NCBI RefSeq assembly: GCF_030409525.1
Contig: NZ_JAUFQB010000021.1
Span: forward strand, 22,505-86,504
Direction of reading: 5' to 3'
Length of the DNA stretch: 64,000 nt
Origin: Kaistella yonginensis
GTDB lineage: Bacteria > Bacteroidota > Bacteroidia > Flavobacteriales > Weeksellaceae
The notes under the pieces were generated by a model, which was given only the letters and a program-made list of their open reading frames with translations, did no database searches and had not been told where the DNA came from. The translations under genes and the position numbers were made by a program. Within the stretch, counting starts at the first letter, position 1, and each line of letters opens with the position of its first letter. Shown piece after piece: positions 53,682 to 61,380 of this stretch.

Positions 53682-54086
53682 TTAAACTGCAAGTTCCATT
53701 GGTTGCCATTTTACATTTGCAGTATCGATATTCTTTTTCTTTTCAACTTTATTTACTTTTCGTTCTACAGTAAAAGTATGGAAAGTGATTTCATAATCGT
53801 CTTTAAATTTAGAAGACACCGTTTTGTTAGGAATCTCAATTAAGGTTTCCCCTAATTCCGCTTCCAGTTTTGCAATACTTCGTAAAGTGATATTTTGGTT
53901 TCCACTTAACCATCGACTGATTTCGGAAGGTTTTTTATCCATGTTTTCAGCCAATTCTTTTTGGGAAATACCTTTCTCCTTCAGAATTTGATTAATCCTT
54001 AGAACAAGGTCAGAATATTTATCTACAAAAATTTTAGTCTCCAAAGGAGTTTCTTCTAAAATCTGTTGGAATAATTTACTTTTCAT
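53682..54086 (-). CDS. XRE-family antitoxin (HigA-like) of the TAC module
   Basis: The start is set at ATG 54086, which overlaps the toxin stop by 1 nt (TAATG); the longer frame from 54149 would run into the toxin gene. The 134-residue protein has a lead helix (MKSKLFQQILEETPLETKIF). Then comes an HTH domain LRINQILKEKGISQKELAENMDKKPSEISRWLSGNQNITLRSIAKLE (about 30-75). A C-terminal extension of about 50 residues ends in NIDTANVKWQPMELAV. In TAC antitoxins such an aromatic-containing tail is the chaperone-addiction (ChAD) segment; its match here is inferred. It likely represses its own operon through the palindrome at 54633-54646. Confidence 0.8.
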   Translation of the reverse strand: MKSKLFQQILEETPLETKIFVDKYSDLVLRINQILKEKGISQKELAENMDKKPSEISRWLSGNQNITLRSIAKLEAELGETLIEIPNKTVSSKFKDDYEITFHTFTVERKVNKVEKKKNIDTANVKWQPMELAV

Positions 54087-54607
54087 TAAAATAATTCTAA
54101 ATAAGGTTGTGAATTGTCGCAATCTAAAATGTTTCGGTTTTGCGAACAAAGTTTAATTTGCTTATTATAAAGCGCATCTAAAATCTTCTTTGCAAATTCG
54201 TTTGCTTGCTGAAATGCGATACTCGTTTTGCCATCTTGTGCACTTTGACTGGTTTTTTCTCCACCATTAAATAAAATAAGACAGGATGAAGATAATCTTA
54301 AACAATAAAGCCGGAGTGGAAAATCTCTTCCAAATTCTATTTCTTCCATCTTCGTACGCAACGGCGGTGGTAACGCATGCGCATCATTTTCTTCTCTAAA
54401 AAAATCATTCAACGCTCCTCTTTTAGTTCCAATAGTTATAGATAAAAAAGCAGCCAACTCCATCACATTTTCTTTAAACCGACTATCTTCAAAAAATCTC
54501 TTGAAAAAAAGATCTGTCTCAGATAACTCCTCATCTTCTACCATTACGGTGTAGAACATACATTTTGGACTTTCATCGTCAAATATTTCTAATGCAAAGT
54601 TAGCCAT
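54086..54607 (-). CDS. Putative toxin of the TAC module (HigB/RelE-like fold, with N-terminal extension)
   Basis: The first gene of the module encodes 173 residues. The C-terminal half holds the RelE/HigB-like pattern of strand-strand-helix: FPLRLYCLRLSSSCLILFNGGEKTSQSAQDGK, followed by ANEFAKKILDAL. The N-terminal 85 residues (MANFALEIFDDESPKCMFYTVMVEDEELSET) are an extension not found in minimal HigB toxins. No unambiguous catalytic set can be named. Gene order toxin-antitoxin-chaperone is that of the mycobacterial HigB1-HigA1-SecB-like module. If wrong, it could be a partner protein of the HTH regulator with another activity. Confidence 0.65.
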   Translation of the reverse strand: MANFALEIFDDESPKCMFYTVMVEDEELSETDLFFKRFFEDSRFKENVMELAAFLSITIGTKRGALNDFFREENDAHALPPPLRTKMEEIEFGRDFPLRLYCLRLSSSCLILFNGGEKTSQSAQDGKTSIAFQQANEFAKKILDALYNKQIKLCSQNRNILDCDNSQPYLELF

Positions 54608-54621
54608 AAATATCTTATTTC

Positions 54622-54646
54622 CAAATATAAATTAACATATATGTTA
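54622..54646 (-). promoter_or_regulatory. Promoter and operator of the TAC operon
   Basis: A -7 box TATATTTG (54629-54622, minus) lies 14 nt upstream of the toxin ATG. Directly upstream of it is the perfect 14-bp palindrome TAACATATATGTTA (54633-54646), in the promoter spacer. This is the expected place for autorepression by the XRE antitoxin. A good -33 TTG is not present. Confidence 0.55.
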
Positions 54647-54729
54647 TTTTAAACATTTCTTAATCAAATATAATTATTTTATATCATAATCACTTTGAAA
54701 ATTGTAGTTGCAACTTTACGTAGTTTGAT

Positions 54730-56685
54730 TTATTCTTTATCAATATATCTCCCAAATCCAGTTGGTTCTATTTTCTCTTTTCTTATCCAATCAATTGCAT
54801 AATTCAATTGATCGATAAATCTTATTTTGCCTGTATCCCATTGTAGGAAATCTTGCTTCAAAATATCATCGCTGAAAACTTCTTTTTTTATCAATCTATT
54901 ATTCCAAACTGCATACATTGTGGAAATCATTTCACAAAATTCCCAATTCTTATTTCGGAATTTTTCTAAAAGTTGATTGATTTTTTCCACATCATTTTTA
55001 AACTCTCTTTCAAATAAAGAAGGTATTTCTGCAGATGCAGATAACGGTGTATAAGTTACTTTAGAACTTGCAGAAAATTTTTCTTTTTTAATATCAAAAA
55101 ATCGAAAAGATTTCAATTTAGGTTCTATGGCATATTCTAATTCTGAAGTATAAGGACCAGCAACTTTTTTCTGATATTGTAAATTGGTTGATAATTGACA
55201 GTGATATTCTGCAAGATGAAGCATTTTTTGAAGTTTTACTCTCCCAAAATCTTTGCTATTTTGGGTACTTAATTTTGAAATGATATAACCCGCCAAAATT
55301 GCCAAATCTCCAATGTCATAATTCTTTAATACTTTTTTGGAAATAGAATAAACCGCTTTTTCTTCTGCAACCATACCTAAAACTTCTTGTTTTTCTACTT
55401 TCTTCACCTCCAATGCTTCTCTTAAAACCTGTTGCAACAATTGTTCATTATAATTTTGGCTTTCTTTTACGGCGGTTTCTAAATCATCACAATAGTTCAT
55501 CAATTCTTCTAATTTTGAAACAATACGGTTTTGGATTTCGATTGGTGGAAGTGGAATAATTAAGGGATTTAATTTTTCTTGACTTATAGATGCCTGACCA
55601 GTAACTTTTTTAAATGACTTTAAAATTTGCTCTTTTACAATAGGTGTCAAAAACAAATAATTAATAAATGGTGCTACAAAATCCTTCCGAAAACATATCG
55701 TACGAATATTTTTACTTTCAAAAACAAATTTTTCTGATAGATCTGGAACAATGGCACATTTACCAAGTAATTCAATACTATTTACACGATTCAATAGTAA
55801 ATCATTTTTTGACAAAAAGTATCTCTCATATTCTTCTTCTGTTAAAATCATTTTTTTAAGTTTGATGAAATTAATTTTACCATTATTAATATTGTACATT
55901 CTAAAACATCCTATACCTTTTTCATCATAAAATTTCTCTTCTTTATAAATACCATTCGTCATAGATTTTATAACGTTTCCCAATCTACACCAAGCCCAAT
56001 TTTCAGGGATTTCAAAAGGGATTTCTTCTTCAGAAATTAGAGGTAAAGGTTTTCCTTTTTTAATCTTTTTTTCTTGAATTAATTTTCCTTTTTCAGTTCT
56101 TATTTCTGCTAAAAGTTGGGCACCGGTTTTGCCGTCTGAAGTTTCGTTGCTTACCAATTTTCCCTGCATTGCTTCTTTTAGAAATGCTTGGCGTAATTGA
56201 GAAATGAGGGAGAGTTGGTTTTTACTTTCGTCTGTAAAATTTTCCGAAATATCTGTTAATGATAAAAATTTCGCAGATATCTCCCTTTGTTTTTCAATCG
56301 AAATATATGGAATATCATATTCTCCTAAAGATTTCAAACCAATTGCTTCTTTAGATGTTCCCGCTTTGGTATTTTTAACAATATCATCTTTCAGCGTTTG
56401 AAATATGATATGATAAAATTTTAAATCTATGGGAAACTTATTATTATCTTTTGGAGTAATAATAAAACATAAATCGCTGGTTATAAATTTTCCATTTACA
56501 TAATGCGTTCGTCCCAAAGAACCTGAAGCAGCCGCAGCAAAAATTAACGCTTCGTGATCATTGCTAAATTCATTATGAGTTTTCCAATCTTTCGATGCAG
56601 TAATAAAATTATAATCACCTTGAGTACATTTGCTACTTTGTAAAGTTCCTTTTACAAGACTAAATATTTCTTTTATTTTTGCCAT
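54730..56685 (-). CDS. hsdS: Type I restriction specificity subunit HsdS fused to a Panacea-like C-terminal domain
   Basis: The 651-residue protein is longer than usual HsdS (about 400-450). TRD1 covers about 1-150. The central coiled region includes QLSLISQLRQAFLKEAMQGKLV (157-178). TRD2 covers about 230-390 (WCRLGNVIKSMTNG to IPLPPIEIQNRIVSKLEELMNYCD). The second helix region ends near 440. Then about 200 extra residues follow (455-651) with LAILAGYIISKL, FGRVKLQKMLHLAEYHC, AGPYTSELEYAI, FCEMISTMYAVWNNRL and RFIDQLNYAIDWI. These resemble the Panacea/SocA-like (DUF4065-type) domain seen in antitoxins. Its ATG overlaps the hsdM stop by 1 nt. It defines the DNA recognition site; the extra domain has no known role. 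Confidence 0.82.
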   Translation of the reverse strand: MAKIKEIFSLVKGTLQSSKCTQGDYNFITASKDWKTHNEFSNDHEALIFAAAASGSLGRTHYVNGKFITSDLCFIITPKDNNKFPIDLKFYHIIFQTLKDDIVKNTKAGTSKEAIGLKSLGEYDIPYISIEKQREISAKFLSLTDISENFTDESKNQLSLISQLRQAFLKEAMQGKLVSNETSDGKTGAQLLAEIRTEKGKLIQEKKIKKGKPLPLISEEEIPFEIPENWAWCRLGNVIKSMTNGIYKEEKFYDEKGIGCFRMYNINNGKINFIKLKKMILTEEEYERYFLSKNDLLLNRVNSIELLGKCAIVPDLSEKFVFESKNIRTICFRKDFVAPFINYLFLTPIVKEQILKSFKKVTGQASISQEKLNPLIIPLPPIEIQNRIVSKLEELMNYCDDLETAVKESQNYNEQLLQQVLREALEVKKVEKQEVLGMVAEEKAVYSISKKVLKNYDIGDLAILAGYIISKLSTQNSKDFGRVKLQKMLHLAEYHCQLSTNLQYQKKVAGPYTSELEYAIEPKLKSFRFFDIKKEKFSASSKVTYTPLSASAEIPSLFEREFKNDVEKINQLLEKFRNKNWEFCEMISTMYAVWNNRLIKKEVFSDDILKQDFLQWDTGKIRFIDQLNYAIDWIRKEKIEPTGFGRYIDKE

Positions 56686-58130
56686 TAATCAACTGCATTT
56701 TTTATTTGTAAAAGAATATTTTCAGATTTACTGCATGAAGCAGAAAGTTTCTCAATCAATTCCGCCGAAGAAAATTCCTGAACTTCTTCTACTTTATGAG
56801 GATTTTTAATATCCAAATCAAAATTTCTTTGTCTTAAAGTTTCTATATCAACTTTCCAGCAAACTTCGCTTTCTTCTCGGTTATTCCACCATTCTTTAAT
56901 AGGATCAAACTCGGCTTCTTTAATTGTTTTGGTTTTGCTGTACGATTTTTGTCCTTCCGGTAATCGGTGTTCGTAATACCAAACTTCTTTGGTAGCAAAT
57001 TCTGCAGTTTCGTTGTTGTGGTGCAATTTTTCAAAGAACAAAAGATTCGTTGCCACCGTTGCATAAGGTTGAAAGACAGAATTGGGCAATCTGATGATGG
57101 TGTGCAAACGGCAATCTTTCAATAATTTTTCACGGACGCGCTGTTTTACGCCTTCGCCAGTAAGTGATCCATCGGGTAAAACGATTCCGGCTCTTCCACC
57201 AATTTTCAGCAAATGAATCATTAATATTAAAAATAAATCTGCAGATTCTTTGGTTCGGTAGTTTTGGGGGAAATTGTTTTCGTTATTATTGGCAACAATC
57301 CCACCAAATGGCGGATTGGCTTCGATCACATCTACTCTATCTTTTTCCCGATATTCGGAAAGCGGTTTGTCCAGAGAATCTCGAAAAGTGATGTTGGGAA
57401 TTTCTACATCGTGCAAAATTAAATTGGTGGTTGCCAACAAATATGGCAATGGTTTGTATTCCCACCCAATAATATTTTGTTGCAACAGTTGAAGATCTTC
57501 TACGGAAGACACATTTTTTTTGATATTTTCTATTACGGCGGTTAAATATCCGCCAGTTCCACATGCTGGATCCAGAATTTTTTCTCCCAATTGCGGATCG
57601 AGAATATGCGTGATGAATTGCGTAATTGCACGTGGCGTATAAAACTCGCCCGATTTTCCGGCAGACTGTAAATCTTTGAGCAAACTTTCATACACATCAC
57701 CAAAAGAATGTCTGTCTTTGGTGGAATTGAAATCTATTTCATTTAATTTGTTCAACACTTTTCGAATGTTGATTCCGCTTTTCATGTAATTATTATTGCC
57801 ATCAAAAACTTCGTGAACAATAACGGCACGTTGATTTTGGGTGCTTAAATCTAAATTCCGTAGTGCTGGAAATAGTTCCCGATCTACGAAATAGAGCAAT
57901 TCGTCGCCCGTCATTCCTTCATCATCTGAAGCCCAATTTTCCCAACGAAAACGTTTGGGAATTGGTGATTCGTAAGATTCGTCCATCAATTCCATTTCTT
58001 GATCTTTGTCGCAGAATACTTTGAAGAAGAGCATCCAACCCAATTGTTCCAAACGTTGTGCATCACCGTTCAGTCCGGAATCCTGCCACATTATTTTTCT
58101 AATACTTTCTATAACTCCTGATATGCTCAT
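56685..58130 (-). CDS. hsdM: Type I restriction DNA adenine methyltransferase subunit HsdM
   Basis: The 481-residue N6-adenine methyltransferase has the helical N-terminal domain (MSISGVIESIRKIMWQDSGLNGDAQRLEQLGWMLFFKVF). The HsdM entry motif GEFYTPRAITQFI is followed by SAM motif I KILDPACGTGGYLTAVIE. The catalytic NPPF is in VIEANPPFGGIV. The later HLLKIGGRAGIVLPDGSL and LFFEKL blocks complete the methylase. It is upstream of and coupled to hsdS. Between it and hsdR lie a tandem hairpin array and a 137-residue gene, so transcription may start within or after the array. Confidence 0.95.
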   Translation of the reverse strand: MSISGVIESIRKIMWQDSGLNGDAQRLEQLGWMLFFKVFCDKDQEMELMDESYESPIPKRFRWENWASDDEGMTGDELLYFVDRELFPALRNLDLSTQNQRAVIVHEVFDGNNNYMKSGINIRKVLNKLNEIDFNSTKDRHSFGDVYESLLKDLQSAGKSGEFYTPRAITQFITHILDPQLGEKILDPACGTGGYLTAVIENIKKNVSSVEDLQLLQQNIIGWEYKPLPYLLATTNLILHDVEIPNITFRDSLDKPLSEYREKDRVDVIEANPPFGGIVANNNENNFPQNYRTKESADLFLILMIHLLKIGGRAGIVLPDGSLTGEGVKQRVREKLLKDCRLHTIIRLPNSVFQPYATVATNLLFFEKLHHNNETAEFATKEVWYYEHRLPEGQKSYSKTKTIKEAEFDPIKEWWNNREESEVCWKVDIETLRQRNFDLDIKNPHKVEEVQEFSSAELIEKLSASCSKSENILLQIKNAVD

Positions 58131-58173
58131 GTTTTTTATTTGATTAATAGGAATTTGTTTAACCTATTGTTTT

Positions 58174-58466
58174 AATAGGACGTTGTCCTATCCTATTGAT
58201 TTAATAGGACGTTGTCCTATCCTATTGATTTAATAGGACGTTGTCCTATCCTGTTGATTTAATAGGACGTTGTCCTATCCTGTTGATTTAATAGGACGTT
58301 GTCCTATCCTGTTGATTTCGTCCTTTCAGGACTTTTTCGATGCGTTTTTTTTAAATAATAGGACTTTGTCCTATTCTGTTGATTGCGTCCCTTCGGGACT
58401 TTTTGGTTGCGTTTTTTTTAAATAATAGGACTTTGTCCTATTCTGTTGATGTCGTCACTTCATGAC
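58174..58466. repeat. Tandem double-hairpin array 2 between hsdM and the 137-residue gene
   Basis: Hairpin A (AATAGGAC-GTT/TTT-GTCCTATY) starts at 58174, 58203, 58232, 58261 and 58290 (29-bp period), then at 58357 and 58424 (67-bp period). The last three are followed after 11 nt by hairpin B at 58320, 58387 and 58454: GTCCT-TTC-AGGAC, GTCCC-TTC-GGGAC and GTCAC-TTC-ATGAC. The last hairpin contains the stop of the 137-residue gene. A decayed unit precedes the array at 58146-58168. Confidence 0.9.
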
Positions 58467-58868
58467 TTTTTTTATTGGGCTTTTTATTTTACCTTCTTTG
58501 ATTTCGATGTGTTGACTTTTCCAATCGAAATAGTCAAATTCACTTATCTTCCATTTTCCGTTTTTGTATTCGAACCCAAAATCAGTAGGATTTCTATTCT
58601 CTTTGAAATGAATGGATATTTGCAGACGGTCTTTATTTTTAAATTCAAGAGGTTGATCAAAGAGATTTGCAGTATTTAATTTATTCAATAACAAAGCAGT
58701 GTTATTCGGATTTTCGGTTTGTAAGAATTCATAAAGTCCAAGTGGTTGACCAATTAAAAGATCTCCTTGTTCTGGATCATACCGAAATAGAATCCAGTAA
58801 TGTTTAAGATTTTCGACATTTTTAACATCGCAGGTGCAGAGAATAATTTTATCAGAAATAGTACACAT
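58455..58868 (-). CDS. Unknown 137-residue protein between hsdR and hsdM
   Basis: The gene starts 9 nt after the hsdR stop and is probably on the same transcript. The sequence MCTISDKIILCTCDVKNVENLKHYWILFRYDPEQGDLLIG, then NNTALLLNKLNTANLFDQPLEFKNKDRLQISIHFKEN, suggests a small alpha/beta protein; no motif is recognised. The last codons (SPIKKVMK and TGA) lie in the terminal hairpin of the adjacent repeat array. The original 3' end may therefore have been replaced by the array. It is not a standard part of type I systems; it could be an accessory or a passenger gene. Confidence 0.65.
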   Translation of the reverse strand: MCTISDKIILCTCDVKNVENLKHYWILFRYDPEQGDLLIGQPLGLYEFLQTENPNNTALLLNKLNTANLFDQPLEFKNKDRLQISIHFKENRNPTDFGFEYKNGKWKISEFDYFDWKSQHIEIKEGKIKSPIKKVMK

Positions 58869-58877
58869 ATTTAAAAA

Positions 58878-61250
58878 TTAGGCAATTGAATAAATTTCAT
58901 CTTCCAGTTCTTTCAAAGCATTTAAATATTGTTTCCTACCGCCAAATGTTTTTACAATTTCCAAAGGTGAACCAAAATCTGAAATCGGATTTAGTTTGAG
59001 AACTTCCATAGATTCTAAAGTATTTAAACCTTCATCTGCGTATTTATCAATTAAAGCAGAGAGAACATTTCTTGCTTGTTCACCATATTTGGCAAAGTAA
59101 TTTCTTTTCTTAACATTGTTTGCGCGCTCTTTTCTCGTTAGCGGTTTTTGGTCAAATGCAACATGACAAATAATATCGAAAAGGTCACATTCTTTGTTTA
59201 CAGATTCCAAAAGTTCTTTTACCATAACTCCCTGCTCTTCCAATTCTTTTACAATCGCTTCTTTTCGGTCAGAATTTTTCCAAAGTGATAGAAACTGATC
59301 CAAAGATTCGTATTTTTCGCTGAGTAAATCTTTGGTATAATCTTTTAAACTGAGTGTAATTGGTTTTCCATTTTTATCGAAATACATTTCTCTCGTATTC
59401 AGAATAGTAACATCTACTCCATTGATATAAATTTTATTCGGCTTGATTTTTTTATCCGTGAAAGGATTTGGATAAGGTTCTTTTGGGTCATGAACAGCTG
59501 TGGGAACATTTTCTTTCTTTTCATCTACCTCAATATTTTCATCCTCAAATTGATCATCTGCGGGAGTTTGTTCATCTATAATTTTAATTCTTACCGGATC
59601 ACCGTCAAAAGTTGGATCTGCAAAATTATCTGTTGCATTTCGAAAATCAATAATCGTGAAATAGAGTTTTCCAAACTCTTCGTTCACGCGAGTTCCACGT
59701 CCGATAATTTGTTTAAATTTCGTCATCGAACCAATTTCGGTATCCAAAACGATTAATTTGCAAGTTTGGGCATCAACTCCGGTTGTCATCAATTCAGACG
59801 TTGTAGCAATTACCGGATAGGTTTGTTCGGGGTCTATAAAATTATCGAGTTCTCTTTTTCCTTCATCGTTATCACCAGTAATTCTCATCACATATTTGTG
59901 ATTCTGTAAAACCAAATCTGAATTTAAACTTGACAAAGCCGATCTCATTCTTTCTGCATGATCTATATCTCTGCAAAACACAATAGTTTTGTTGAATCTG
60001 TTTGTATTTTTTAAAAACTCGGTAACTTTTCTGGCAACAGTTTGGGTCCTTTCATCGATAACCAAATTTCTATCAAAATCTTTTCGGTTGTATATTCGGT
60101 CTTCGATGATGTTTCCATCTTTATCTTTCTTTTCTTTTTCTGGTCGCCATCCTTCCACATCAACATCCATACTCACACGAATGACTTGATAAGGTGCTAA
60201 AAAACCATCGTCAATTCCTTGTTTTAAACTATAGGTATAGATCGGGTCACCGAAATATTCTGCATTGCTCACGGTATCCGTTTCTTTTGGAGTTGCAGTG
60301 AGACCAATTTGAGTAGCCGTTTTAAAATACGTTAAAACTTCACGCCATGCCGAATCTTCTTTTGCACTACCACGATGACATTCATCAATAATTATGAGAT
60401 CAAAAAAGTCTGGACTGAATTGTTTGAAAATATTCCGTTCTTCTTCATTTCCAGTTAAACCTTGATAAATAGCGAGATAGATTTCGTAAGATTTGTCTAT
60501 TTGCCTGTTTTGAACAATGGTCATTTTATCTCGAAAATGTTTGAAATCTCCACGTTTCGTTTGGTCGATTAACGAATTCCGATCTGCGAGAAATAAAATT
60601 CTTTTTTTAGTTCTGGATTTCCAAAGCCGGTGAACAATTTGGAAAGCAGTATAAGTTTTTCCTGTTCCGGTTGCCATCACCAACAAAATTCTGTTTTGAC
60701 CTTTTGCAATTGCTTCAAGAGTGAGATTTACCGCATTCTGTTGATAATATCTTGGCGCTCTACCAGATCCATCAAAGAAATAATCTTGCTCAACTATTAG
60801 TTTTGATTCTTCATTGGCGATACCTTTAAATTGCAAATACTTTTCCCACAAAATTTCTGGAGAAGGAAAATCATTCAACTCAATTTCACTTTCAATATTG
60901 GTAGCATTTGTTTTGTCATGAAATAAAAAGCGATCACCATTTGTAGAAAACACAAAAGGCAAATCTAATATATCTCCATATTCTAAACCCTGCTGCATTC
61001 CAGAACCTACTTCATGGTTATTCTCTTTCACTTCAATAATTCCAATGGGAATATTGGGTTTATAATATAAAATGTAATCTGCTCTTTTCTTCTTACCACG
61101 AGTAGATAATTTACCACGAACAATAATTCTTCCGTCCGTAAAATTCACCTCTTCCCGAAACTGCTTCTTTCTATCCCAACCTGCATTCTCCAAAGCAGGC
61201 GTAACATATTTAGTGCAAATATCTCTTTCCGAAAATAATTTTTTACTCAT
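58878..61250 (-). CDS. hsdR: Type I restriction endonuclease subunit HsdR (EcoEI-like length)
   Basis: The 790-residue translocase-nuclease has an N-terminal PD-(D/E)xK nuclease with D58 (KKRADYIL) and E73-x-K75 (IIEVKENNHE). The superfamily 2 motor has Walker A ATGTGKT (193-199), the DECH box (289-292) in FDLIIIDECHRGSAKEDSAWREVL, motif III LTATPKE, and motif VI QIIGRGTRVNE. The C-terminal helical part binds HsdM. The length fits the shorter EcoEI-type R subunits, not the 1000+ residue EcoKI type. All catalytic residues are intact. It is first in the locus reading from the right. Confidence 0.95.
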   Translation of the reverse strand: MSKKLFSERDICTKYVTPALENAGWDRKKQFREEVNFTDGRIIVRGKLSTRGKKKRADYILYYKPNIPIGIIEVKENNHEVGSGMQQGLEYGDILDLPFVFSTNGDRFLFHDKTNATNIESEIELNDFPSPEILWEKYLQFKGIANEESKLIVEQDYFFDGSGRAPRYYQQNAVNLTLEAIAKGQNRILLVMATGTGKTYTAFQIVHRLWKSRTKKRILFLADRNSLIDQTKRGDFKHFRDKMTIVQNRQIDKSYEIYLAIYQGLTGNEEERNIFKQFSPDFFDLIIIDECHRGSAKEDSAWREVLTYFKTATQIGLTATPKETDTVSNAEYFGDPIYTYSLKQGIDDGFLAPYQVIRVSMDVDVEGWRPEKEKKDKDGNIIEDRIYNRKDFDRNLVIDERTQTVARKVTEFLKNTNRFNKTIVFCRDIDHAERMRSALSSLNSDLVLQNHKYVMRITGDNDEGKRELDNFIDPEQTYPVIATTSELMTTGVDAQTCKLIVLDTEIGSMTKFKQIIGRGTRVNEEFGKLYFTIIDFRNATDNFADPTFDGDPVRIKIIDEQTPADDQFEDENIEVDEKKENVPTAVHDPKEPYPNPFTDKKIKPNKIYINGVDVTILNTREMYFDKNGKPITLSLKDYTKDLLSEKYESLDQFLSLWKNSDRKEAIVKELEEQGVMVKELLESVNKECDLFDIICHVAFDQKPLTRKERANNVKKRNYFAKYGEQARNVLSALIDKYADEGLNTLESMEVLKLNPISDFGSPLEIVKTFGGRKQYLNALKELEDEIYSIA

Positions 61251-61380
61251 AATTTGGTCTTTTAAATATAAAGACTATTAATATTGCAAGATAATACTTA
61301 ATTGTTAATGAAGATTTATTGTCGTAAAAAAAAATCTTTGTACTCTTGTATTTTTAAAAACAATTTTTGTTCAGAAGTGC

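Noticed and set aside
54087..54149. Longer start for the HTH antitoxin
   Set aside because: It would overlap the toxin gene; TAATG coupling at 54086 fits the operon.
58174..58466. CRISPR-like array
   Set aside because: The 29-bp period has no unique spacers; it is a tandem hairpin repeat.
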